Shown here in pieces: positions 53,382-62,218 of a DNA stretch of 64,000 nt. The stretch lies in contig JAHBXR010000026.1 of NCBI GenBank assembly GCA_019636335.1, positions 1 through 64,000 on the forward strand. Reading direction: 5' to 3'. The notes under the pieces are model-generated. The model made no database searches. It was given only the letters and a program-made list of their open reading frames with translations, and was not told the origin of the DNA. The position numbers were made by a program, and so were the translations under genes. The stretch's first letter is position 1. Every line of letters starts with the position of its first letter. The DNA is from Pirellulales bacterium. GTDB lineage: Bacteria; Planctomycetota; Planctomycetia; Pirellulales; JAEUIK01.

Positions 53382-53720
53382 ATGTTTGTCATCTTCACGA
53401 TACAGCCGGTGGATGTCGATCCTGGCGGTAATGGCGCTTCGCGTTCGAGTTGTATTTTGGAGCAAGCGGGCTTGAAGTACCGCGTCGGCCCGATGGGTAC
53501 CGTGGTGCAAGGAGAATGGGACGAAATCATCGCGGCCATTCGGCAGTGTCACGCCGCCACGGCTGCGCAATACAAGCATGTAGTCACGACCATCGTCATC
53601 GACGACGAGGCCAACGGCCCGCGAGATATCGACGAAATGGTCAAGAACGCTGAGCGACCGTTGTGGCGGCAGACGCGGCAGAGTGCCTACTGGGCATCAT
53701 CGGTCGACCGAGATTTCTGA
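53382..53720 (+). CDS. Thiamine-binding protein (DUF77/MTH1187 family)
   Basis: 112 aa. Ferredoxin-like fold seen as MFVIFTIQPV, then YRVGPMGTVVQGEWDEIIAAIRQCH, and TTIVIDDEANG with a following helix. This is the MTH1187/YkoF-type family that binds thiamine or related small molecules. The last ~20 residues exceed the usual length. There is no good Shine-Dalgarno directly before the ATG; a short frame with a strong AGGAGG (53308-53477) overlaps it and might couple translation. It is the first gene after the two-component system. Confidence 0.75.
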   Translation: MFVIFTIQPVDVDPGGNGASRSSCILEQAGLKYRVGPMGTVVQGEWDEIIAAIRQCHAATAAQYKHVVTTIVIDDEANGPRDIDEMVKNAERPLWRQTRQSAYWASSVDRDF

Positions 53721-53782
53721 AGCGAGGTTGAGGTTAACAACCTGGGACGGGACGTGGGGAACGAGGTAGAAGGAGGTGTGTG

Positions 53783-54241
53783 ATGATCCACGAAACGCTA
53801 CGACCGTTCCTCCATGACCTGGTCCGTGAGCACCAGCAGATGCACAAGCTGACCCAGACTTTGCGCGACAAGCTCGAGCAGGGCCGGCTGCATGGCTGGA
53901 CGGAAGAGGCTGCCCTGGAAGCGGGGGGAGCCTTGTGCCAACTGAGGAATTATGCCACCCAGCACTTTGCGCACGAAGAAGAGGACGGCTGCTTTGAAGA
54001 CGCGGTCGCGATCATGCCGACTTGCGCGCCGCGTATCGATGACTTGCGCGAGGAGCACCATGAGATCCTGGCGGCGCTCGACCGCTTCCATGACGCGGCC
54101 GATCTGGATGACAACCGGCCCGACTATTGGAATCTGTTCGCCGGCCAGATCGAGGAATTGCTTGCGCAGTTGGGCAACCACGAACAGCGCGAAGCGCGCT
54201 TGATCGCGGAAGTCTTCAACGTAGCCCCCGATGATACGTGA
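53783..54241 (+). CDS. Hemerythrin HHE-domain protein
   Basis: 152 aa. ATG 53783 has a perfect AGGAGGT (53771-53777) five bases upstream, stronger than the GTG just before it. Four-helix bundle with the di-iron ligand pattern: REHQQMHKL, HFAHEEEDG, REEHHEIL and NHEQREARL. Such proteins bind O2, NO or sense iron/oxygen state. It could provide the di-iron partner that the DUF542-only protein (15.6 kb) lacks, though they are far apart. It precedes the Usp, CBS and cytochrome genes in the same direction. Confidence 0.88.
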   Translation: MIHETLRPFLHDLVREHQQMHKLTQTLRDKLEQGRLHGWTEEAALEAGGALCQLRNYATQHFAHEEEDGCFEDAVAIMPTCAPRIDDLREEHHEILAALDRFHDAADLDDNRPDYWNLFAGQIEELLAQLGNHEQREARLIAEVFNVAPDDT

Positions 54242-54302
54242 TCGACCTGCACACGCGTGAGTTCTTAGAGCCGTGTGCGATGGCCGAGGAAAGGAGCATG
54301 CC

Positions 54303-54746
54303 ATGAACGCCAAGAAGATTCTCTTCCCGACCGATTTTTCGACTTCGAGCGACGCGGGACTGCAACACGCGACCGTGCTGGCGCGCGAGTCGGGCGCCAC
54401 GCTGTTGATCGTGCATGTCGAGGAACCGCCGTTGGCCTACGGCGGCGGTGAGATGTACTACGGCGTTCCCAATCCCGATCACGCGGCCATTGCCGAGATG
54501 CTGAAGGCGGTCGTGCCGACTTCGCCCGAGGTGCATTACGAACATCGCCTCGTCGTGGGGGAGCCGGCAGCCGAGATCGTGCAGCTTGCCGAGAAAGAAG
54601 GGGTCGACCTGATCGTCATGGGCACGCACGGTCGTACGGGCCTGAAACGGATGCTCATGGGAAGCGTGGCGGAGGCCGTGGTGCGGCATGCGCCATGCCC
54701 GGTGTTTACCCTCAAAGAATCGATCCCGAAGGCAGCCACTGCCTGA
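54303..54746 (+). CDS. Universal stress protein (UspA family)
   Basis: 147 aa. ATG 54303 preceded by AAAGGAG. Rossmann-like Usp fold with KKILFPTDFSTSS at the start and the ATP-binding motif GTHGRTGLKRMLMGSVAEAVV (G-2x-G-9x-GS) near the end. Usp genes are hallmark members of hypoxia and stationary-phase regulons (for instance DosR). It lies between the hemerythrin and CBS genes, all in one direction with short gaps. Confidence 0.93.
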   Translation: MNAKKILFPTDFSTSSDAGLQHATVLARESGATLLIVHVEEPPLAYGGGEMYYGVPNPDHAAIAEMLKAVVPTSPEVHYEHRLVVGEPAAEIVQLAEKEGVDLIVMGTHGRTGLKRMLMGSVAEAVVRHAPCPVFTLKESIPKAATA

Positions 54747-54777
54747 GTCGGCTGTGCTTCGAGAGGGAGAGACGATC

Positions 54778-55314
54778 GTGTCGAACGCTTGGGAACGTCT
54801 GCTTTCGCTGAAGGTCGCGGATCTCGTGCATCGCGACGTCGTGACGGTTGCCGCGCACGATGGCATGACGCACGCGGCCGCGACCTTGCTCGCGCACGAA
54901 GTGAGCGGGGCGCCGGTCGTCGACGAGCAAGGGCGACTCGTCGGCATGCTCAGCGCCATCGATTTCGTGCGGCGCGCACATTGTTGCGATGCTCCCCAGA
55001 TCGCCTCGGCCGGTGGTAACGCCTTGGGGCAGGCAGGCGATGACCGTCCGTATCGCGTGGACGAGTTGCCGCACGACCATGTGTCGCGCTTCATGTCGCC
55101 GGGGGTGCAGACGATCGCGGCCAGCGCCAGCCTGCTCAGCGCCGCGCAGATCATGTGCGCCGAACACGTGCATCGCTTGCCCGTCATCGACGCGAGCGGT
55201 CGTCCGTGTGGAGTGATTACCTCGCTCGATCTGGTAGCGGCACTTTTCAATGCAGTCGAAGAACAACGACCGAGTCAGCAAACTCGACTTCAACCGTCGG
55301 TAACTCCCACGTAA
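54778..55314 (+). CDS. Tandem CBS-domain protein
   Basis: 178 aa from GTG 54778, with GAGAGGGAGAG upstream; an open frame further back runs antiphase through the Usp gene and is not used. Two CBS modules: KVADLVHRDVVTVAAHDGM with GAPVVDEQGRLVGMLSAID, and RFMSPGVQTIAASASL with RLPVIDASGRPCGVITSLD. The pair forms an adenosine-nucleotide-binding Bateman module. A CBS-only protein beside a Usp is a typical low-energy/hypoxia arrangement. The linker holds two cysteines (HCCD). Confidence 0.9.
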   Translation: MSNAWERLLSLKVADLVHRDVVTVAAHDGMTHAAATLLAHEVSGAPVVDEQGRLVGMLSAIDFVRRAHCCDAPQIASAGGNALGQAGDDRPYRVDELPHDHVSRFMSPGVQTIAASASLLSAAQIMCAEHVHRLPVIDASGRPCGVITSLDLVAALFNAVEEQRPSQQTRLQPSVTPT

Positions 55315-55327
55315 AGGATGCGTTTCC

Positions 55328-55762
55328 GTGAAAAGCATGATGAACACGTCCATGCTGGTGGCATTCGTTCTGGTAGCCGTCGTCGCGATGCTGGGACTGG
55401 TCTCGAGCGTGCGCTCGGCGCCGCCGCAGCGAGCGAAACCGAACGAGGTGGCCGACTTCATGCAGCTCAAGCTGCGGCATTCGCAAGAGGTTCTCGAAGG
55501 TCTGGCCGTCGAGGATTTCGACCAGATCGCCAAGAACGCACAAGACTTGAGCTTGTTGAGCCAGGCGGCAAGCTGGAACGTGCTGCAGACCGAAGAATAT
55601 CTGCAGCAGAGTGGCGAGTTCCGCCGCACGGCCGATGCGCTGACCAAGGCCGCCAAGGAAAAAAATCTCGACGCGGCCGCGATTCGTTATGTCGAATTGA
55701 CCATGAAGTGCGTCCACTGCCACAAGTACGTGCGTGGCGTTCGCATGGTCCGGCTGCCTTGA
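55328..55762 (+). CDS. Small exported mono-haem cytochrome (c'-like), paralogue
   Basis: 144 aa. GTG 55328 has AAAGGA nine bases upstream; an ATG lies three codons later. N-terminal signal/anchor (MLVAFVLVAVVAMLGLVSSV), then helices and a C-terminal CVHCHKYVRGV. It shares length, the LEGLAVEDFDQIAKNAQ-type block and the haem position with the cytochrome at 50383-50793, so the two are paralogues at either end of the two-component genes. Last gene of the forward low-oxygen set. Confidence 0.76.
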   Translation: MKSMMNTSMLVAFVLVAVVAMLGLVSSVRSAPPQRAKPNEVADFMQLKLRHSQEVLEGLAVEDFDQIAKNAQDLSLLSQAASWNVLQTEEYLQQSGEFRRTADALTKAAKEKNLDAAAIRYVELTMKCVHCHKYVRGVRMVRLP

Positions 55763-55833
55763 ACATGCCGCGCAAGGCCTGAGCGTATCTGTCGCGATCG
55801 GTGGGTGACAATCGCTTCCCTCGACGCGTGAAT

Positions 55834-56946
55834 CTACCTCGCGCGAGCCAGTCGGCGCAGGATCTCTGCGCCGCGCTCGAGGGTTTCGTCCGAGGCGGCA
55901 TACGACAGGCGGAAGTGAGTGTCCGCGCGGCTGAAGACGTTGCCCGGAATAATCAGCAATTCGTTCTCGATGGCCTCATGCACGAACTCGGTGCCCGTTC
56001 CCCACGGCGCGCGCGGAAACATGTAAAAGGCGCCGCCGGAGGGGGCCAGATCGAAGTCGTCACGGAGGGCTTGATAGAGAAAATCTCGCTTTTTGGCGTA
56101 GGCGGCGACGTAGCCGCTCATGTCGACGTCGAGCGCCTCGAACGCGCCCCACTGCATCGGCTGCGGCGCGCACACGAACGTGTACTGCTGCAGCTTGATG
56201 AGCTCTTGGATCACGGCGGCGGGCCCGTGCGCGAATCCGACTCGCCACCCCGTCATGCCGTACGTCTTGCTGAAGCCATCGATGACGATCGCGTCGGGGT
56301 TGTAACGCGCCGGTGACACGAGCGGGGCGTCGTAGGAGAAGAGGCGATAGATCTCGTCGCTGACGAGCGCGACGTCGTGCTCCTTGGCCAGTTCAGCCAA
56401 TCCGCGCACTTCCGCTTCCGACGCGACGGCTCCCGTCGGGTTCGCCGGGCTGTTGAACAGGATCGCCTTCGTGCGGGGCGTGATCGCCTGGCGGACGCGA
56501 TCCAGGTCGATGCGAAAATTGGGATAGGTGTCGACGAGCACCATCTTGCCGCCGACGAGCGAGACCAGCGCTGGGTACATAACGAAGTAAGGATCGAAGA
56601 CGATCACTTCATCGCCCGGATTCACGAGCGACATCAGCACGAGCACCAGTGCCCCGCTGGTACCGCTGGTCACCACGAGCTGTCGTCCCGAGTCGGGATA
56701 CTCGGCCTGCACCTGGGCGAGCAGCCGCTCGCGCAGCGTGCCCAACCCTTGGGTAGGCGTGTAGGCATTCTTGCTCGACTCGATGGCTCGAATGGCCGCC
56801 TGGCGAGCCTTGTCGGGCACGTCGAAGTCGGGCTGTCCGATCGAAAGATTGACCGGGTTCTGCAATTTCGCCGCCAGATCGAACACCTTACGGATGCCCG
56901 AGCTGTCGAACGTTCCCATCCGATCTGCGATCCATTGGTGTGCCAT
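55834..56946 (-). CDS. Pyridoxal-phosphate aminotransferase, class I/II
   Basis: 370 aa from the Met at 56946 (MAHQWIADRMGTFDSSGIR). Fold type I pattern: NLSIGQPDFDVPD, TSGTSGALVLVLMSL (PLP phosphate loop), NSPANPTGAVAS with N, SDEIYRLFSY, and the Schiff-base lysine in DGFSKTYGMTGWRVGF, ending with an Arg for the substrate carboxylate (HFRLSYAAS). Likely aspartate/alanine or another amino acid; the substrate cannot be fixed from sequence. The gene lies 11 bases after the phosphohexomutase-like gene and is co-transcribed. Confidence 0.92.
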   Translation of the reverse strand: MAHQWIADRMGTFDSSGIRKVFDLAAKLQNPVNLSIGQPDFDVPDKARQAAIRAIESSKNAYTPTQGLGTLRERLLAQVQAEYPDSGRQLVVTSGTSGALVLVLMSLVNPGDEVIVFDPYFVMYPALVSLVGGKMVLVDTYPNFRIDLDRVRQAITPRTKAILFNSPANPTGAVASEAEVRGLAELAKEHDVALVSDEIYRLFSYDAPLVSPARYNPDAIVIDGFSKTYGMTGWRVGFAHGPAAVIQELIKLQQYTFVCAPQPMQWGAFEALDVDMSGYVAAYAKKRDFLYQALRDDFDLAPSGGAFYMFPRAPWGTGTEFVHEAIENELLIIPGNVFSRADTHFRLSYAASDETLERGAEILRRLARAR

Positions 56947-56957
56947 GGGGGGCGATT

Positions 56958-58376
56958 TTAGCTCGGGCACACCTCGGTCGCCAGGGCGTCGGCCACGACC
57001 TGCGAGACGGGACGATCGGTCTGACTGAGCGCGGCGAGCCAAAGCCCAAGCGTTGCGAGGGCATCGGCCGCGACCCCCCCCTTGCCTTGCCAGACGCGGC
57101 CGCTTGGGCCGCCCCCCAGGGTGGCTTGCTGGGTACGAACGAGTGCGTGCATGCCCTGGCGCGATGCGCCGCCGACCGCGACCCGAGCCGCACGAGCCGC
57201 TAGAGCCACTCGCACCTTGGACGAGGTGTTTTCTTCCAAGGCTATCGTCAGTGGCATGCCGGGATGGGTTTCGTGCCAGAACTGAACCAGCGCTGCGAAC
57301 CAGTGGTCCCCGTCGATGGAGCGTCCCAGCTCGTCCACCATGCGGCAGGCCTCGCCGGCGGCGTCGATCGCCAGTCCGAAGTGGGCGCGCTCCGAGCGGA
57401 CGCGCTGCTCGAGGGCCGCGGCACGTCGAGCCGCCTCATCCGGCGCGACCAGGGCCGGCAAGGAAGCGCGGGGCAGGGCAGGGGGGGAGCGACGCCTGTC
57501 TCGCACCGTCGTTGCCAATTCGGTGGTTGCGTTCGCGTTCCGCGAAGCGGTCGTGCGGCTGCCAAAGCCCAGCGAAATCACCTCGCACGCGACGTTCCGT
57601 GTGAGTTGTTCGAGCGCGGTGAGCAACGGTTGGCACGACGTATCGAGGACGAACCGCAAGGGGCGCAGCGCGTGAAAATGATCGCTCACGCCGTCGAGAT
57701 ACAATTCGCTCGCCTCGAAGCGGCGCAAGCCGCCGAAGCTGCGCGTGGGGCGGTCGAGCCGTTGCGTGAAAATCTCGCGTACCGCGTCGAGCGCGCCACC
57801 GGTGGAGCATGGTTCGCCATCCGCCCGCCAGAAAGAAAGCGTCACCTCGGCGGCGGCCCCCCCTTCGACGCCGAGCAACAGTCCGCCGTCGGCCTGCAAG
57901 TGGGCAATGGTTTGCGCGAGCGCCGGCGCGGCCGCCGCGCCGATATCGATGACCTCGCAACCAGCCCAACGCAAACCTTCGCTCGCTGCCGAGAACGCTT
58001 CCGAGGTCGCCGCCCGTCCATCGCTAGCCAGAATCGCCAGCAACGGCTGCGTACGCTCGGCACGAGCCTGCTGCAGGTACACGCCATGTGCCGCCGCAAG
58101 ACCGCGGACGCGCGCTGCCGTCGTATCATCGAGCCGCGCCCGGGCGCGATCGTCGTCGCCGAAGGTCAGCGGGGGCATCGATTTGCGCTGGGCGGCGCGC
58201 AAGCGACGCACCACCGAAGGGGGGAGCGTGCCGGTGTCGTGAGCATGCGGACAATCGCGACAGGCCGAGTAAAAGCTGGCCAGTCGCCCGAGATGCACCG
58301 TGCGGTCGATGGAGTAGGTTTCGCCGGGACAGCGATACTCGCGCGCTTCAGCTTCAGAGCAGACGCTGTCGCGCAT
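56958..58376 (-). CDS. Degenerate phosphohexomutase-like protein
   Basis: 472 aa. Regions resemble domains of phosphoglucomutase/phosphomannomutase (ILASDGRAATSEAFSAAS then GLRWAGCEVIDIGAAAAPAL, and a late GDHWFAALVQF). The catalytic TASHNP-type serine loop is replaced by LLGVEGGAAAEV, and the metal-binding DGDxDR loop has become AIDAAGEACRM. It therefore looks inactive as a mutase. The N-terminus (~5-45) adds a cysteine cluster (CPGETYS, CRDCPH) not present in mutases and could bind a metal. Start at 58376. It precedes the aminotransferase gene. A regulatory or structural role is possible. Confidence 0.6.
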   Translation of the reverse strand: MRDSVCSEAEAREYRCPGETYSIDRTVHLGRLASFYSACRDCPHAHDTGTLPPSVVRRLRAAQRKSMPPLTFGDDDRARARLDDTTAARVRGLAAAHGVYLQQARAERTQPLLAILASDGRAATSEAFSAASEGLRWAGCEVIDIGAAAAPALAQTIAHLQADGGLLLGVEGGAAAEVTLSFWRADGEPCSTGGALDAVREIFTQRLDRPTRSFGGLRRFEASELYLDGVSDHFHALRPLRFVLDTSCQPLLTALEQLTRNVACEVISLGFGSRTTASRNANATTELATTVRDRRRSPPALPRASLPALVAPDEAARRAAALEQRVRSERAHFGLAIDAAGEACRMVDELGRSIDGDHWFAALVQFWHETHPGMPLTIALEENTSSKVRVALAARAARVAVGGASRQGMHALVRTQQATLGGGPSGRVWQGKGGVAADALATLGLWLAALSQTDRPVSQVVADALATEVCPS

Positions 58377-58554
58377 GGCGAAGGCAGGCCGATGGTGACG
58401 GGGCAGGGGGCCAGGAAAGCGGCGGCACTGTAAGAAATGGCCCTGCGCCAGGTCAACCCCAAGCGCGCACTGCTAGCATGTCGACACGGTTGGAAAGCCG
58501 ATCGCCAGCAGCGCCGGCGCCATAGCAGGCGAGCAATGCCCAGGTTCGGCCAGA

Positions 58555-59817
58555 CTATCGCACACGGCAACGGAAGCGCAGCACGCCCCCTTCGCCGGGC
58601 GGGAGCGGTTCGGCCAGTTCCCAACGCAGGATGTCGGAGCCACCCTGGTTCGGTTCGGTAAAGAATTCCGCCTGGCGGCTCGATTGAGCGCTCTCTTTCA
58701 CGTACTCGAGACGCGTGGTCAGGTTGTCGAGGATCGTCAGGTTGCCGATCGGCTCGGAGCCCAGGTTGTCGTAGCGGAGCGTGAAGTCGATCTCCTCGCC
58801 CGGATTGGCCCATTGTTCCGAGGCCACCTTGATCAGCCGCAGACGCGGGCAACTTGGAATCTCGTGGGCTTCATACACGACCTGCGCTGCCAGATACTTG
58901 TCGACCGCCGTCGCGGCCTGGTTGTCGAGGATCACCTGCACGGCCTGATCGCTCGACCAGACGATGGCCGCGGTGCGTCCTTCGAGCAGCAAGGCCTTCT
59001 CGGTCTGCTTCATCACGCCCGTGCGCAGGACCTCGATATTCTCGAAGGGCAGGTAGGCATCCTGGAAGGCCTCGGGCGAGAGCGTGTTCGACGCGACGCC
59101 GTCGCGCAGCGGAGCGACATAACCGCTGGCCCGCCGGCGCCCCACTTCGGCGATGGGTTGCGCATCCTGGCGACTGCTGGTCGGGATTTTCAGGTCGTCG
59201 AGCCGTCGCGGTCCATCAGGAGTCTCGACGCCGACGAGGGCTTCGATTTGCTCGCCTTGCGTCAGATCGACGACGCTGCGCACCGCGCCGAAGCGCGGGG
59301 CATAAATCTGCACGCGGTTCGAGGGCTGCACCTTGGTTCCGCAGTGGAGCGTATCGTAATGCGCGATCGTGTCTTCGAGATCGAGCCCCTTGACCTCCCA
59401 CTCGTGATTCACCACCGCCTCGAGTCCATGATCGCCGCCGTCGAACAGGTATTCCTGCTCGGGCCAGGGCAGAGCCAGTCCCGAGGGGGCCCATTCGCCC
59501 ATCGCCACGTGGGGCAGGGGGAGATCCGATCCCGGCGAGTGATGCCCGTTCGCGCAGCCCAGGCAGACTTCGCTCGTGTCGGGCGCCCCTGTAAAAGCCG
59601 ACGGAGGCAATGACTCGACCGACGGCGGCACCTGGTACTGAGGCTGTCTGGGTTGGGCACGGCAGGAGCAGAGCACGAGCGTTCCCACGGCCAGCAACGA
59701 CCAACGCCACCAGGTGGGCCAGGCCTCGTAACGAGCGGTCAACGCGCGCGCGGCGACATCGCCCGGCTGGCGAGCTTCTGGTTCGTTGGCGTGCTTCTCG
59801 TTGCGCGATTCGCTCAT
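58555..59817 (-). CDS. Exported DUF11-like surface protein
   Basis: 420 aa. Long charged N-terminus (~40 aa), then a hydrophobic segment ending in a lipobox-like LVLCSC, and a Cys-containing GCANGHH region. The C-terminal ~90 residues match the DUF11/OmcB-like beta-domain (ANPGEEIDFTLRYDNLGSEP then LTILDNLTTRLEYV). Its start overlaps the stop of the upstream gene by four bases (59814-59817). With the two upstream genes it forms a probable operon for exported envelope proteins. Exact function unknown. Confidence 0.72.
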   Translation of the reverse strand: MSESRNEKHANEPEARQPGDVAARALTARYEAWPTWWRWSLLAVGTLVLCSCRAQPRQPQYQVPPSVESLPPSAFTGAPDTSEVCLGCANGHHSPGSDLPLPHVAMGEWAPSGLALPWPEQEYLFDGGDHGLEAVVNHEWEVKGLDLEDTIAHYDTLHCGTKVQPSNRVQIYAPRFGAVRSVVDLTQGEQIEALVGVETPDGPRRLDDLKIPTSSRQDAQPIAEVGRRRASGYVAPLRDGVASNTLSPEAFQDAYLPFENIEVLRTGVMKQTEKALLLEGRTAAIVWSSDQAVQVILDNQAATAVDKYLAAQVVYEAHEIPSCPRLRLIKVASEQWANPGEEIDFTLRYDNLGSEPIGNLTILDNLTTRLEYVKESAQSSRQAEFFTEPNQGGSDILRWELAEPLPPGEGGVLRFRCRVR

Positions 59818-60644
59818 GGACGATTGGTGGCCGTCGGGGACAGAAGCTCGGGGACGGGGGATTCGACTTCGACACTGGGTACGTATTCGATGGCTCCCTC
59901 GTAGGGCACCGAGCGCGGCGCACAGACGAAGGGGGGCGAGCCGAACAAGAACTGTTCGTCCGACAAACCGGCGCTGTCGATAGGCACCCGGCCCCCCATC
60001 CGCACGATGGCCACCGGGCGACCGATTTCGTCGGCCAGCTTCAAGGGGTCGTTGCCCGGACCGGCATCGATCCAGCGCTGATGCACCGGATCATCGGGCC
60101 CCGGCAAGGCAAAGTCGGGATCCTCGATATAGATCACTCGCGTGACGAAGCGGCCGTCTAGCGCGAGCTCGAGGTCTTCGAGCGTCAGCTCGATGGGAAT
60201 GGGAAACCGCCAGGCCTGCCCGGCGGGCGGATAGGTGCGATCGATCACCTCGATCGTCGGATAGACTTCTTCACCCTCGTGGTAGGGAATGCCCGTCACG
60301 CGGAGCCGATAGACCGGCGCGATGAAGAGACCGACCTTGAACGGGGTCGGCTGCGGGTCGGCGAAGCCACCCGCGACGGCCATCGAGATCCGGCTGTTTT
60401 CAGGAGCACGGATCTCGATGGGCTGCGGATATCCCGGCAATGGTCCGCCCCGCAAGAGTTGCCAACTGCCAATCGCTCCCGGAGTCATATCGGCTCGGTG
60501 TTGATAGTGAACGCCGCGTTCTTCGCCGCGAGCCCAGGTGGCGGCGGCAATGAGCACTGCGCAGACGATCAATCCCAGCCGGTTGGCAACTCCCCACCGG
60601 CGCACGTTCGTTTTGAGCACCGGATTGCGGAGCATGTCGACCAT
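59814..60644 (-). CDS. Exported protein of unknown function, relative of the upstream lipoprotein
   Basis: 276 aa. Signal peptide after a short basic region (LGLIVCAVLIAAATWA). The middle carries YRLRVTGIPYHEGEEVYPTIEV and LDGRFVTRVIYIEDPD. The lipoprotein encoded upstream has YRLKLTSIPGRPGVELYPTLEV and MTGNFVTKVIYLPDSE at corresponding places, so the two share one domain. No enzymatic motif. It overlaps the DUF11-like gene by four bases. Confidence 0.65.
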   Translation of the reverse strand: MVDMLRNPVLKTNVRRWGVANRLGLIVCAVLIAAATWARGEERGVHYQHRADMTPGAIGSWQLLRGGPLPGYPQPIEIRAPENSRISMAVAGGFADPQPTPFKVGLFIAPVYRLRVTGIPYHEGEEVYPTIEVIDRTYPPAGQAWRFPIPIELTLEDLELALDGRFVTRVIYIEDPDFALPGPDDPVHQRWIDAGPGNDPLKLADEIGRPVAIVRMGGRVPIDSAGLSDEQFLFGSPPFVCAPRSVPYEGAIEYVPSVEVESPVPELLSPTATNRP

Positions 60645-60721
60645 TGTCGTGAACGCTCGTGACGATTCTCTAAGTCACGCACCGCGTGCGCGACACGTCT
60701 GTGACAAACTTTCGATCACGG

Positions 60722-60752
60722 GTGGCACTGCTGGACAAACCAGCAGTGCCAC
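60722..60752. terminator. Strong hairpin between two genes of the exported-protein set
   Basis: Perfect 13-bp inverted repeat GTGGCACTGCTGG (60722-60734) / CCAGCAGTGCCAC (60740-60752) with loop ACAAA. It lies 50 bases after the stop of the minus-strand lipoprotein gene and ~80 bases before the next minus-strand gene start. No T-run on either side. It may attenuate or process the transcript, or belong to a repeat family related to 3585-3609 (both are built on CTGCTG/CAGCAG). Confidence 0.6.
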
Positions 60753-60802
60753 GTTCTCGGAAGGTCGGGCACCGTGGGCCAGACACTTCGACCATTCGTT
60801 AC

Positions 60803-61945
60803 TTACTGACACTCTGGTCCACAGGGCGTGGCAAGCTGCATGTGGTCCGAGGTGGGGCGTCGGAAGAACGCCGGCGGAGCCACCGTTGCCTCTTCGATGT
60901 GAACCGTGTTCGCCGGGCGCGGATAGCTGAAGCCAGGCTTCTGCTTCACGTGCATGTCGATCCGGCGCGTCGGGTTCGGAATGTCGTAATGCGTGTGATT
61001 GGTGATCACGTGCTTCTGCAAGCCGGCCGGAACACCGAGCGGAATGTGCGGCGGGCCAGGCAAACCGATCGGCGTACCACTGATCGGCATGCCCCACTGC
61101 GGCGACGTGACGCCGGCAATCGGCTCGCCAGGCAGGCTCGCCGGCAGACCACCACCGGGACCGCCACCACCGCCTGGGCCACAAAAGCCAGCCGGCATCG
61201 CCCCGCCGCCGAAGCCACCCATGGCCATTCCGCCATCTCCTTCGGCGCCGGGAATCTGCAGGTCTTTGTTCCCCAAGCGGAAGATTGCCATGATCGAGCC
61301 GCGACGATCCGCTTCGATGATCGGGTCGACGCCCGGATCGAGCCGGGTACTTACGAGCGTTTCGACCCCCGCGATGGCCAACTCCTGATATTCCGAGTCG
61401 GGCAAGTAGATGACCTTGGTCACGAAGTTGCCCGTCATCACCTGGTCGAGATCTTCTTCGGTTACCTGCACCGGGATCGCGTTGTGCGCGAGATAGGCAT
61501 CGGTGCGTGGCATGGTCGGGCCGACTTCGAGTGTCGGGTACAACTCGACCCCCGGCCGTCCCGGAATGCTGGTGAGCTTCAGGCGATAGATCGCGCCCTG
61601 GGGGAAGTTGTAGCGACCGGGGCAGACGAGCGGTTCGGAGTCGAACGCCCCCGGCATGCTCACGTCCCAGGCCACGATCATCCCTTCGGGACCGACAAAG
61701 GCGATTTGCGACGACTGCGGCGGCATCATGGGCACGCCAGGGTCGATCATCATCACGCCCGGACCAGGTCCGTCGACGCCGGGACCTGGGTGCATCAGTT
61801 GCGTGGCCGGCGGCAGGTTGTGCGTGCCCGGTGCTTTGCAGCCGGTCGCGACCAGCGACGCCAGCAAGCACAGAGCCAGCGCGCCGATAGCAATCCGTCG
61901 CGCTGGATCTCGCCCACGATCGTGTGGAAGCATTGTGTGACTCAT
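60803..61945 (-). CDS. Exported lipoprotein, Gly/Pro/Met-rich
   Basis: 380 aa from the Met at 61945 (GGGGGGA upstream; an in-frame TTG lies one codon earlier). Basic N-terminus, hydrophobic helix and lipobox LVATGC, so a lipoprotein. Residues ~60-190 contain the domain shared with the downstream gene product. The segment ~240-300 is very rich in Gly, Pro and Met (GGMAMGGFGGGAMP-like). The C-terminus ends in ATPCGPECQ. No known family. First gene of the three-gene exported-protein set. Confidence 0.68.
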   Translation of the reverse strand: MSHTMLPHDRGRDPARRIAIGALALCLLASLVATGCKAPGTHNLPPATQLMHPGPGVDGPGPGVMMIDPGVPMMPPQSSQIAFVGPEGMIVAWDVSMPGAFDSEPLVCPGRYNFPQGAIYRLKLTSIPGRPGVELYPTLEVGPTMPRTDAYLAHNAIPVQVTEEDLDQVMTGNFVTKVIYLPDSEYQELAIAGVETLVSTRLDPGVDPIIEADRRGSIMAIFRLGNKDLQIPGAEGDGGMAMGGFGGGAMPAGFCGPGGGGGPGGGLPASLPGEPIAGVTSPQWGMPISGTPIGLPGPPHIPLGVPAGLQKHVITNHTHYDIPNPTRRIDMHVKQKPGFSYPRPANTVHIEEATVAPPAFFRRPTSDHMQLATPCGPECQ

Positions 61946-62218
61946 CAAAATCCCCCCCGGTAGTTCTCTCGTCCCGCTTTGTAAGGCTGTGAACCCTGTC
62001 GTAGGCTGCCGCTCTCAGGCGATGAGCCAACGGGTGGCTGATCGAACCGCGACCTGCCGCGTATGACAGAGACTCGATTGACGTGGACCTTTCGTTCGAG
62101 CCCGGGCTAGAATGCCCGGTCACGGCGCAAGCCTTGGTGAGCTCGCGCGTGTTTCTCTGAGTTGTTAAGTTCGGTCCGATACAACCAGAATCTTTGGCAA
62201 ATCCGTTAGATCCCCAGC

